NCBI GenBank assembly: GCA_045544655.1
Contig: JAZPZL010000035.1
Coordinates: 1-10,519, forward strand
Reading direction: 5' to 3'
Source: RGIG5579 sp045544655
GTDB taxonomy: Bacteria > Bacillota > Clostridia > Oscillospirales > SIG627
DNA length: 10,519 bases
Shown here: piece after piece, positions 1 through 5,518 of the stretch
How the letters are laid out: each line of letters begins with the position of its first letter
Position numbering within the stretch: position 1 is the first letter of the stretch
Notes under the pieces: model-generated
The model's database searches: none
The model's input: only the letters and a program-made list of their open reading frames with translations
What the model was told of the DNA's origin: nothing
Position numbers and translations under genes: made by a program

Positions 1-2
1 GG

Positions 3-8
3 TATAAT
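3..8 (+). promoter_or_regulatory. Probable -10 box upstream of the HPr-like gene
   Basis: A perfect TATAAT sits 40 bp upstream of the first gene and is preceded by GG. The matching -35 would lie left of the window, so the promoter cannot be completed. A transcript starting near base 15 would have a leader of about 35 nt carrying the ribosome site GGAGGA at 35-40. Confidence 0.5.
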
Positions 9-48
9 GAGATGAAAACAATATTTTACCTAACGGAGGAATCAAGCA

Positions 49-279
49 ATGAAAATTTTCGATATTCGACTTTCTACCATTGAGGACGTTCGCAATTTTG
101 TAAACGAGGTTACCCGTTGTGAGTTTGACGTGGATCTTGCCAGCGGCAGATACATCGTGGATGCCAAGTCCATTATGGGTATCTTCTCTCTGGATCTTTT
201 GAACCCCATTCGCATGACCGTTCATTCCGACGATTGCGATGCGTTTTTGGCACGGGTTGAGAAGTACATCGTAAAATAA
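49..279 (+). CDS. HPr-family (Crh-like) protein lacking the phospho-histidine
   Basis: This is a 76-residue protein with the HPr fold signature. The segment D38-A-K-S-I-M-G-I-F-S-L (residues 38-48) matches the region around regulatory Ser46 of HPr, so Ser41 is the likely equivalent. Length is slightly under the usual 85-90 residues. In true HPr the first loop carries G-L-H-A-R-P with the phosphorylated His15 and its partner Arg17. Here the aligned stretch (about residues 8-14, LSTIEDV) has neither, so phosphotransfer from enzyme I should be impossible. That resembles Bacillus Crh, which also lacks His15 and acts only in regulation through Ser46 (family knowledge). A regulatory or lipid-linked role here is inference. 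The start is fixed by GGAGGA with an 8-nt spacer. The stop lies 4 bp before the lipid kinase, so the two are almost certainly co-transcribed. Confidence 0.8.
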   Translation: MKIFDIRLSTIEDVRNFVNEVTRCEFDVDLASGRYIVDAKSIMGIFSLDLLNPIRMTVHSDDCDAFLARVEKYIVK

Positions 280-283
280 AAAA

Positions 284-1213
284 ATGGCAAGGAAGTTGCT
301 TCTTCTTGTGAATCCCATTTCCGGTAAAAACCGGGTGAAGACGGATCTTATGGGGATTCTCAGGATCTTTTCCGATGCGGATTTTGTAACCACGGTTCAC
401 GTGACCCGTCGTTCGGGTGACGCTACCGAGCGCGTGGTGGAATTGGGAAAAGAGTATGACGTGATCGTCGCTTGCGGCGGTGACGGTACGCTGAACGAGG
501 TGGTCACGGGTGCTTTGCGGATCCGCTACGAGGGCGCCCTCGGCTTTTTGCCTGCGGGAACCACCAATGATTTTGCCAACTCTTTGGGGATTCCCAAGGG
601 GCTTTTGAAGGCGGCACAGCTGATCGCGGACGGGGAAGCCCGTGAACTGGATTTCGGTGCCTTCAATCATCTGCGGTATTTTATCTATATCGCGGCATTC
701 GGCGCCTTCACCGAGGTGTCCTATTCTACCGATCAGAAAATGAAGAATATTTTCGGTCACGCCGCCTACGTTTCCGAGGCCATCGCGAGACTGGTGGATT
801 TGCGTAAATACCACGTAAAGGTCAATTGCGACGGGGTCCTCTATGAGGATGATTTTCTATTCGGCGCCGCCGCAAACTCCCTTTCTCTGGGAGGCGTGAT
901 GAAGCTGAAAAACGATCAGGTGGATATGACGGACGGATACCACGAGGTGATCCTGATCCGCAATCCCAAGACCGCTGCGGAATTTGCTCAGCTCTCCACG
1001 GAGCTTCTCAGCGGCAATTTTGAGAACAAATCCATTTTGCTGTTCCGCGGCAAGAAGATCACCTTTGAATGTGACGAGGAGATCCCATGGTGCGTGGACG
1101 GTGAATTTGCGGGGAATTTTTATCAGGCGGAGGTGCAGAATCTGCACAACCGATTGCGGATCTATTTTCCCACCAAAGAACAAGAAACACAAAAAACACA
1201 GCTGCTCTCTTGA
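284..1213 (+). CDS. Diacylglycerol kinase-family lipid kinase (YegS/DgkB type)
   Basis: This 309-residue protein has the family's normal length and architecture: an N-terminal ATP-binding domain and a C-terminal beta-sandwich lipid-binding domain. Visible motifs are the opening strand L-L-L-V-N-P-I-S-G-K (residues 6-15), the nucleotide-binding G65-G-D-G-T-L-N-E, and L89-P-A-G-T-T-N-D-F-A. Later come D214-M-T-D-G, which supplies the family's acidic metal-site residues, and V271-D-G-E, whose Glu274 matches the proposed catalytic base. The family phosphorylates diacylglycerol or related lipids at the cytoplasmic membrane face, and DgkB returns lipoteichoic-acid-derived diacylglycerol to phospholipid synthesis. 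The substrate here is not determined. There is no strong ribosome site before the ATG. With only 4 bp after the HPr-like stop, translational coupling is likely. The TGA stop falls inside the loop of the downstream terminator hairpin. Confidence 0.9.
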   Translation: MARKLLLLVNPISGKNRVKTDLMGILRIFSDADFVTTVHVTRRSGDATERVVELGKEYDVIVACGGDGTLNEVVTGALRIRYEGALGFLPAGTTNDFANSLGIPKGLLKAAQLIADGEARELDFGAFNHLRYFIYIAAFGAFTEVSYSTDQKMKNIFGHAAYVSEAIARLVDLRKYHVKVNCDGVLYEDDFLFGAAANSLSLGGVMKLKNDQVDMTDGYHEVILIRNPKTAAEFAQLSTELLSGNFENKSILLFRGKKITFECDEEIPWCVDGEFAGNFYQAEVQNLHNRLRIYFPTKEQETQKTQLLS

Positions 1214-1230
1214 AGGGCAACTGTGTTTTT
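1192..1230. terminator. Bidirectional intrinsic terminator between convergent genes
   Basis: A long hairpin: AAAAACACAG (1192-1201) pairs with CTGTGTTTTT (1221-1230). After one C/A mismatch, TGCTCT (1203-1208) pairs with AGGGCA (1214-1219), including one T-G wobble, closing a 5-nt loop. A-tract and T-tract flank the stem symmetrically, so it should stop transcription of the lipid kinase (plus) and the cysteine desulfurase (minus). The kinase stop codon (1211-1213) is inside the hairpin. Confidence 0.85.
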
Positions 1231-1232
1231 CT

Positions 1233-2369
1233 TTATACGCTTTCCAGAATATTCAGGGCGCGGTCGATCTGATCTGCGGTGTTGAAGGGACCTACGGACA
1301 GGCGCAGAGCTCCGCTTTCCTCCGTTCCCAGATACCGATGGGCAAGAGGGGCGCAGTGATAGCCGCCCCGCAGAAAAAGCCCCTTTTCTCCAAGGAGATG
1401 CGCCGCCTCCTCCGAGGGCAGATCTTTTCGGTTGATGAGCAAGGGACCGTCCGGGAACCAAGGCTCGTAGATCACGTAGGATCTCATTGCCGAAATGCCC
1501 TGAATGAGCCGTTTTTTCAAGGTGCGTTCCCGGGCGGAGATGTTTTCCACTCCCTGCTTTTGAACGAAGCGAGCTCCTTCTCCCATGGAAATGATGGCGG
1601 GTACGGGCAGGGTCCCGGCCTCCAAGCGCTCCGGCAAGAGTGCGGGCATTTCCCGATTGAAGGGATCTCCGCCTCCTCCTCCGCGAAAAAGCGCATCGGG
1701 GAGGAGGGGACAGTCCTTTGAGCAAGCAAGGAAGCCGCCTCCCATGATTCCCAAAAGCCCCTTGTGACCGGGTGCACAAAGGATGTGGGCGCCGGTCTCG
1801 GCAAAGGTGACCCCTGCCCCTCCCACCCCTTGCGCTCCGTCTGCGATGATGACCGTTCCGTAAGGAGAAAGCAGGTGGGAAAGTCGCTTCAGATCAAAGC
1901 TTCTTCCCGTTACGTTGCTTCGCAGGGTCAGTACCAGCAGGTGGGGCGGCGGTGAGAGAAGGGCGGCGAGGGGAAGACTCCCGTCTGCCTCGGGTGACAG
2001 AACGGAAAGGCGGATCGCACCTTCCTTTTCCAGCAGTAAGAGGGGGCGCAATACGGAATTATGCTCGAAAACGCTACTTGCCACAACGGGCTGTGAGACC
2101 TGTTTCCGCAAGGCGGATACGGAGCCGTGGATCGCAATATTCAAGGCGGCAGTGGCACCGCTTGTAAAGACCACGTTTTCGCTTTTTTCAAGCCCCAAAA
2201 GACGGGCGATCTCTTCTCTGGCGGAGAATACCGCCGCGGCGCTTCTTTGGCTGAGGGGGTGACCGCTTCTGCCCGGATTCCCCAAAGGGGTACCGATGGC
2301 GTTTCGGGTGGCAAGAACCACGCTTTTCGGCTTGGGAAAGGTCGTGGCGGCATTGTCGAGGTAGATCAT
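1233..2369 (-). CDS. Cysteine desulfurase-family PLP enzyme (aminotransferase class V)
   Basis: A complete 378-residue fold-type I PLP enzyme of the NifS/SufS/CsdA superfamily. It opens directly at Y3-L-D-N-A-A-T-T, as in the short-N-terminus subfamily (TIGR01977-like, function unassigned). Expected active-site residues are present: S70-G-A-T for PLP phosphate, His103 in E-H-N-S stacking on the ring, Asp177 and Gln180 in A-D-G-A-Q, and the Schiff-base Lys203 in G-H-K-G. Also present are the R334-G-G-Y-H-C-A segment, whose Cys339 sits where SufS-type desulfurases carry the persulfide cysteine, and R356-L-S-V. It likely removes sulfur (or selenium) from cysteine (or selenocysteine) to a carrier. 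The minus-strand ribosome site AGGAG overlaps the TAA of the preceding DUF3343 gene, so the two form one operon. No IscU/SufU scaffold is visible, so the acceptor is unknown. Confidence 0.88.
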   Translation of the reverse strand: MIYLDNAATTFPKPKSVVLATRNAIGTPLGNPGRSGHPLSQRSAAAVFSAREEIARLLGLEKSENVVFTSGATAALNIAIHGSVSALRKQVSQPVVASSVFEHNSVLRPLLLLEKEGAIRLSVLSPEADGSLPLAALLSPPPHLLVLTLRSNVTGRSFDLKRLSHLLSPYGTVIIADGAQGVGGAGVTFAETGAHILCAPGHKGLLGIMGGGFLACSKDCPLLPDALFRGGGGGDPFNREMPALLPERLEAGTLPVPAIISMGEGARFVQKQGVENISARERTLKKRLIQGISAMRSYVIYEPWFPDGPLLINRKDLPSEEAAHLLGEKGLFLRGGYHCAPLAHRYLGTEESGALRLSVGPFNTADQIDRALNILESV

Positions 2370-2379
2370 AATTTTCTCC

Positions 2380-2577
2380 TTAGAGGGTAAAGATCACGTC
2401 GTTTTTTTCAAGAATGCGTTTTACTTCCTCGGAGCTGGGAGCATTGACCTCCAGCCCGAAGGAGCAACCCCGCGAGCCTTGGCGGGTCAGTCTGGTGCGG
2501 AAGCCCGTTTGCTCCAAAAGCCGACCTGCCTTTTGGGCGTAGGTGATGGACGGAAATCGAATGATAAAGGTTTGCAT
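2380..2577 (-). CDS. DUF3343-like putative sulfur/selenium carrier protein
   Basis: This small 65-residue protein resembles DUF3343 (putative Se/S carrier-like) proteins. An initial strand F4-I-I-R-F-P-S is followed by a helix that pairs Y13-A-Q-K-A with a later T-G-F segment. Then comes a short loop with a single conserved-looking cysteine, S35-R-G-C-S-F-G (Cys38), a strand, and a C-terminal helix. Family members are about 70-85 residues and often sit beside cysteine desulfurase or selenium-related genes. Their biochemical role is not established. The gene begins after a GAGAGG ribosome site, is first in a two-gene minus-strand operon, and its stop is 10 bp before the desulfurase start. I infer that Cys38 could accept sulfur from the desulfurase. 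The family assignment rests on size, the cysteine loop and context. Confidence 0.72.
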   Translation of the reverse strand: MQTFIIRFPSITYAQKAGRLLEQTGFRTRLTRQGSRGCSFGLEVNAPSSEEVKRILEKNDVIFTL

Positions 2578-2711
2578 GGCACCTCTCGGTGACTCTCCCC
2601 TGATTTATGATATGCAGAAAAAAACAGGGAGTTCCTCACCAAATCAACGGCAAAAATGCCTTTTTAGGAATAATGCCGAAAAAAAGAATGAAAAAATAGA
2701 GAATTTTCCTC

Positions 2712-2740
2712 TTTACAGATGGCGTTTGCTGTGTTAAAAT
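2712..2740 (+). promoter_or_regulatory. Sigma-A-type promoter for the lipoprotein block
   Basis: A -35 TTTACA (2712-2717) and -10 TAAAAT (2735-2740) are separated by exactly 17 bp. Transcription would begin near 2747 and give a leader of about 73 nt before the start at 2820. The same two hexamers with the same spacing recur upstream of the dus gene at 6805-6833. For the minus-strand operon starting at 2577 I could not find an equally good promoter in this 242-bp gap. Confidence 0.75.
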
Positions 2741-2777
2741 AGAATGAACATAGTATAAAGGGCGGAGTTTATTCCCC

Positions 2778-2800
2778 CGAATACTGCGAATCGTATTCGC
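2778..2800 (+). repeat. Inverted repeat in the leader of the pseudo-esterase gene
   Basis: CGAATAC (2778-2784) is the reverse complement of GTATTCG (2793-2799), and a nested alternative pairs GCGAAT (2786-2791) with ATTCGC (2795-2800). The two stems are mutually exclusive. They end about 5 nt before the ribosome site AAAGGAG (2806-2812). This could be an mRNA structure or an operator; nothing in the sequence decides between them. Confidence 0.4.
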
Positions 2801-2819
2801 TTTTGAAAGGAGATTATCC

Positions 2820-4010
2820 ATGAAAATTACCAGAATCCTTCTTGCGGTACTTCTCGTGATCGCAACGGTGCTTCCTCTTGCATCCTGTGCAAAGAAACCC
2901 TTGCCCGAGGTAACTGCAGAAACGGAAGAGACCGTCACTGCGGAGCAGACCGCAGAAACCGAAGCGGTTCAGGAAGAAACGGCAAAGCTGAACGAATTCA
3001 AGATGGGCGAGATCAAGGATTCCATCAAGCTTCTCGGTGAAAGATCCGGCTACAACAAGGACGACGAGCTGATCGCTGAGTGGAGCGGTTCCGGCTTTGA
3101 GATGCGCGTGAACGTTGCAGAGGGCGGTTCCGATCTTCGTCTCGGCTTCCGTTGCAACTACGCTGCCCGTTGGAAGGTGTACGTTGACGGTGAGCAGTTC
3201 GGCGAGAGATTCTCTACCGCTACCGGTAACAGAAAGCAGATCGTTGCCACCGGTATTCCCGCAGGTGAGCATACCATCGCAGTCGTGAAGGATTCTCAGC
3301 CCGCAACCAGCCGTAACAACTACAACAGCATTCTCTCCGTTGGTATCAACGGTGATTTCCTGGAAGCACCTGCTGACAAGGAGCTTTATCTGGAATTCAT
3401 CGGTGACGGCTATATGGTAGGTTTTGGCGCACTGGGTAAGGGGCCCTCCTCTACCGCATCCCAGATCCTTGAGGAGACCAGCGTTACCGCCTCGCTTCCT
3501 TATCTGACCGCAAAGGCAATGGATGCGGATTACAGCATCGTAGCTCACAGCCAGATCGGCTTCTCTACCAAGGCAGGCGCGTACAAGCTCCCCGCTTTGT
3601 ATGACAACCGCTACGCTTACAGAGAGTTGGATACCCGCTACAAGCCCGACCGCAAGCCTGACGCCATCGTGATCCACGCAGGTATGGACGATACCCTGAC
3701 CAATCTTCCCATGGGTGATTACATCGTTGCTTGTAAGAACTTTACCGAGGACGTTCGCGATTACTATAAGGATCAGAGCATTCCCGTAATCTGGCTTTAC
3801 AACACCATGTATCATACCGTAAGAGCGGGTGAGCTTGAGGCATTGATGAAGTATATGGGCGGCGCTTCTGCCAACGTATACGCATTGAAATTGGCTTACG
3901 GTGCCAACGGCTCCGGCTCTACCGAAACCGATCGTTATCCCAGCGCAGAGGATCATCAGAAGAGCGTTGACATTCTGGTTCCTTACCTGAAGCAGCTTTT
4001 GGGCAAATAA
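2820..4010 (+). CDS. CE2-like SGNH-fold lipoprotein, catalytic residues lost
   Basis: This 396-residue predicted lipoprotein starts with a signal peptide ending in the lipobox L20-A-S-C23. A Glu/Thr-rich linker follows (about residues 28-57). An N-terminal beta-sandwich (about 65-180) contains W-S-G-S-G-F-E, V-D-G-E and the A-G-E-H-T-I-A-V-V-K stretch typical of carbohydrate esterase family 2 (acetyl-xylan/acetyl-glucomannan esterases). The C-terminal SGNH-hydrolase domain starts at L192-E-F-I-G-D. In active enzymes the next residue is the nucleophile Ser (G-D-S); here it is Gly197. The block usually reading G-T-N-D is G288-M-D-D, and the terminal D-x-H-P is D371-R-Y-P with Tyr373 replacing the catalytic His. 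The fold is kept but both key residues are gone, so I infer a non-hydrolytic surface protein that may bind acetylated glycans or act as a scaffold. RBS AAAGGAG supports this start. Confidence 0.8.
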   Translation: MKITRILLAVLLVIATVLPLASCAKKPLPEVTAETEETVTAEQTAETEAVQEETAKLNEFKMGEIKDSIKLLGERSGYNKDDELIAEWSGSGFEMRVNVAEGGSDLRLGFRCNYAARWKVYVDGEQFGERFSTATGNRKQIVATGIPAGEHTIAVVKDSQPATSRNNYNSILSVGINGDFLEAPADKELYLEFIGDGYMVGFGALGKGPSSTASQILEETSVTASLPYLTAKAMDADYSIVAHSQIGFSTKAGAYKLPALYDNRYAYRELDTRYKPDRKPDAIVIHAGMDDTLTNLPMGDYIVACKNFTEDVRDYYKDQSIPVIWLYNTMYHTVRAGELEALMKYMGGASANVYALKLAYGANGSGSTETDRYPSAEDHQKSVDILVPYLKQLLGK

Positions 4011-4024
4011 GTTTGATTTTGTAG

Positions 4025-4052
4025 AAAGGAGATCGGGAACGGTCTCCTTTTT
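4025..4052 (+). terminator. Intrinsic terminator or attenuator between the two lipoprotein genes
   Basis: AAAGGAGATCG (4025-4035) pairs with CGGTCTCCTTT (4040-4050) around a GGAA tetraloop (GNRA type), with one T-G wobble, and the descending arm runs into a T5 tract (4048-4052). It ends 19 bp before the next start codon. No promoter is obvious in between, so the second lipoprotein probably depends on read-through. Confidence 0.75.
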
Positions 4053-4071
4053 GACTTTGAGAGGTATTGAA

Positions 4072-4647
4072 ATGAAAAAGATTTTGGCTTTTGTGCTGGC
4101 AGCGATGATGCTGCTTTCCTTGGCATCCTGCGGCGGATCTGTTTCCCGCGGAACCACCGTTGGCAATACGTATAAGAATGACAGCATTGGCATTACATTT
4201 ACCAAGCCCGACGGTTGGGAATTTTTGGAGGGCGATGTTCTTGCGGTAGAAATGAACACCGGTGATCTCAGCTTTAAGGAGCAGTTGAACAATGGCGTTG
4301 CTTACGATGCCGTTGCGAAGAATTCCAAGACCGGCAATATGGTGATCATTTCCTTTGTCAACCTGGAAAAGAAGTATAGCAAGGATCTCACCGTTGAAGA
4401 ATACGGCGAAGAAATGAAAAAGCAGTTGAAGCAGGTGAACCCCACCTCTACCGTAGCCCTCAGCGACGTGGAGACAGTAGAACTGGACGGTGAGGAATTC
4501 AACCGTATCGTAACCGGTGTTACCGAAAACAAGATAACCACCCGTCGCGTGACCTTCCTGAAGAAGCTGGACGGCGTGATGTTCTCCGCACAGGTGGTTT
4601 TGCTGGATAATACTTCCATTGCTGACGTAGAGGCAATGTTCCAATAA
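4072..4647 (+). CDS. Small predicted lipoprotein of unknown function
   Basis: The protein has 191 residues when started at the ATG at 4072, which is preceded by GAGAGGT with a 6-nt spacer. An upstream TTG at 4051 would add residues that spoil the signal peptide. Residues 1-20 are a short lipoprotein signal with lipobox L17-A-S-C20. The mature part begins with a small Gly/Ser/Thr segment. Then comes Y-K-N-D-S-I-G-I-T-F-T-K-P-D-G-W-E-F, a start seen in clostridial lipoproteins with a PsbP/DcrB-like alpha-beta fold (fold suggestion is low confidence). No catalytic motif or further membrane helix is visible. It follows the pseudo-esterase gene by 61 bp across an intrinsic terminator, so partial co-expression is likely. 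Shared export and lipid anchoring suggest both act at the outer face of the membrane. Confidence 0.8.
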   Translation: MKKILAFVLAAMMLLSLASCGGSVSRGTTVGNTYKNDSIGITFTKPDGWEFLEGDVLAVEMNTGDLSFKEQLNNGVAYDAVAKNSKTGNMVIISFVNLEKKYSKDLTVEEYGEEMKKQLKQVNPTSTVALSDVETVELDGEEFNRIVTGVTENKITTRRVTFLKKLDGVMFSAQVVLLDNTSIADVEAMFQ

Positions 4648-4667
4648 AATCAGAAAACGTTGAATTG

Positions 4668-4701
4668 TACCCGTGGTTTTGAAAATCGCGGGTATTTTTT
4701 T
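4668..4701 (+). terminator. Intrinsic terminator after the second lipoprotein
   Basis: TACCCG (4668-4673) pairs with CGGGTA (4689-4694), directly followed by seven T residues (4695-4701). The interior can add a GGTTT/AAATC helix, extending the stem. It lies 20 bp after the stop codon. Confidence 0.85.
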
Positions 4702-4778
4702 ACAGTCTCTTTTGCAATGGGATAAATTGTGATAAAGTAGAAAGAATTCAAATAAATGATGTTTTTTACTCTACCGAA

Positions 4779-4801
4779 GGTTGAATCCTCCCTACTCAAC
4801 C
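4779..4801 (+). repeat. Short inverted repeat upstream of the XRE regulator
   Basis: GGTTGA (4779-4784) is the reverse complement of TCAACC (4796-4801), with 11 nt between. It has no T-tract and lies about 60 bp before the regulator start, so it could be an operator for autoregulation or a leader hairpin. Nothing else of note, and no convincing promoter, was seen in the 4702-4859 gap. Confidence 0.3.
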
Positions 4802-4859
4802 GGCGGTTCCTGTTCTTTGTTCTTCAAAAGAGTGATAATGAAGGTGAAAGGAGGCAATT

Positions 4860-5471
4860 ATGGATCAGGTGAAGATCGGAAAATTTATTGCCGAATGCAG
4901 AAAGAAGGAAAAGCTGACCCAGGCACAGCTTGCGGAAAAGCTGAATATCACCGATCGGGCGGTATCAAAATGGGAAAACGGCAGAGCGATGCCGGATTCC
5001 TCCATTATGCTGGAGCTGTGTGATATGCTGAAGATCACCGTAAACGATTTGTTAAGTGGGGAGGTAGTTACGATGGATCATTACAACGAAGAATTGGAAA
5101 AAAATCTGCTTGATATGGTCAGGCGAAAGGAAGAGGCGGACAAGAGGCTTCTCAAAATGGAGATCGTTTTGGGAATCGTTGCCATTTTGCCCTTGATCGC
5201 CGCTACGATCATTGCGTGTACCGTGCCGATGGTGGAATGGAAAAGCGGCTTGCTGGTGGGGCTCAGCCTGATTCCTCTTTTGATCGCGACTCCTTTTGCT
5301 CTGAAGATCGAGCAAAAGGCAGGATACTACGAATGTCAGGCGTGTGGACACAGACACGTTCCCCGATATGTAAGCGTGTTTTTTTCTATGCACGTAAACA
5401 GAACCAGGTATATGCGCTGTCCGAGGTGCGGCAAAATGTCCTGGCAGAAAAAGGTATTAAAGAAAAAATAG
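4860..5471 (+). CDS. Membrane-anchored XRE-family regulator with zinc ribbon
   Basis: This 203-residue protein has three parts. Residues 5-65 form a Cro/C1-type helix-turn-helix (K19-L-T-Q-A-Q-L-A-E-K-L-N-I, then D32-R-A-V-S-K-W-E-N-G). After a charged, probably helical segment (about 75-100), two hydrophobic stretches (about 102-124 and 130-148) look like membrane helices. The C-terminus is a zinc-ribbon-like module with Cys159-x2-Cys162 and Cys187-x2-Cys190, ending in a Lys-rich tail. This architecture recurs in Firmicutes. It suggests a DNA-binding protein held at the membrane, with the ribbon close to the membrane on the cytoplasmic side. Its signal and targets are unknown. An excellent ribosome site (AAAGGAGG, 5-nt spacer) fixes the start. 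The gene stands alone between two terminators. Confidence 0.87.
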   Translation: MDQVKIGKFIAECRKKEKLTQAQLAEKLNITDRAVSKWENGRAMPDSSIMLELCDMLKITVNDLLSGEVVTMDHYNEELEKNLLDMVRRKEEADKRLLKMEIVLGIVAILPLIAATIIACTVPMVEWKSGLLVGLSLIPLLIATPFALKIEQKAGYYECQACGHRHVPRYVSVFFSMHVNRTRYMRCPRCGKMSWQKKVLKKK

Positions 5472-5479
5472 ACAAAAGG

Positions 5480-5513
5480 AAAGGATGTGCAGACACTCTG
5501 CACATCCTTTTTT
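5480..5513. terminator. Strong bidirectional terminator
   Basis: AAAGGATGTGCAG (5480-5492) is fully complementary to CTGCACATCCTTT (5498-5510), with a 5-nt loop, ending in six T residues (5508-5513) on the plus strand. The minus strand reads a T-rich tail as well (TTTCCTTTTG). It separates the XRE regulator from the convergent oxidoreductase, whose stop is 6 bp away, and can serve both. Confidence 0.9.
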
Positions 5514-5518
5514 GATCG

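Noticed and set aside
173..814. A 213-codon minus-strand frame opposite the HPr-like and lipid-kinase genes
   Set aside because: It overlaps two genes with clear family motifs and has no ribosome site or recognisable domain.
2578..2711. Promoter for the minus-strand DUF3343/desulfurase operon
   Set aside because: A TATCAT-like -10 is present near 2608 on the minus strand, but no acceptable -35 lies 16-18 bp upstream, so I did not list it.
2814..4292. A long open frame on the minus strand (492 codons) opposite the two lipoprotein genes
   Set aside because: It spans two well-supported plus-strand genes and the terminator between them, has no ribosome site, and its predicted protein is unlike any family I recognise. 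The plus-strand proteins have signal peptides, family motifs, ribosome sites and a promoter. The frame is open because of codon bias on the other strand.
4771..4801. Stretch resembling a tRNA T-arm and 3' end (GGTTGAATCC-like)
   Set aside because: The flanking bases do not form a 5-bp T-stem, there is no matching acceptor strand, anticodon arm or CCA within 90 bp upstream, and the simple 6-bp inverted repeat explains the resemblance.
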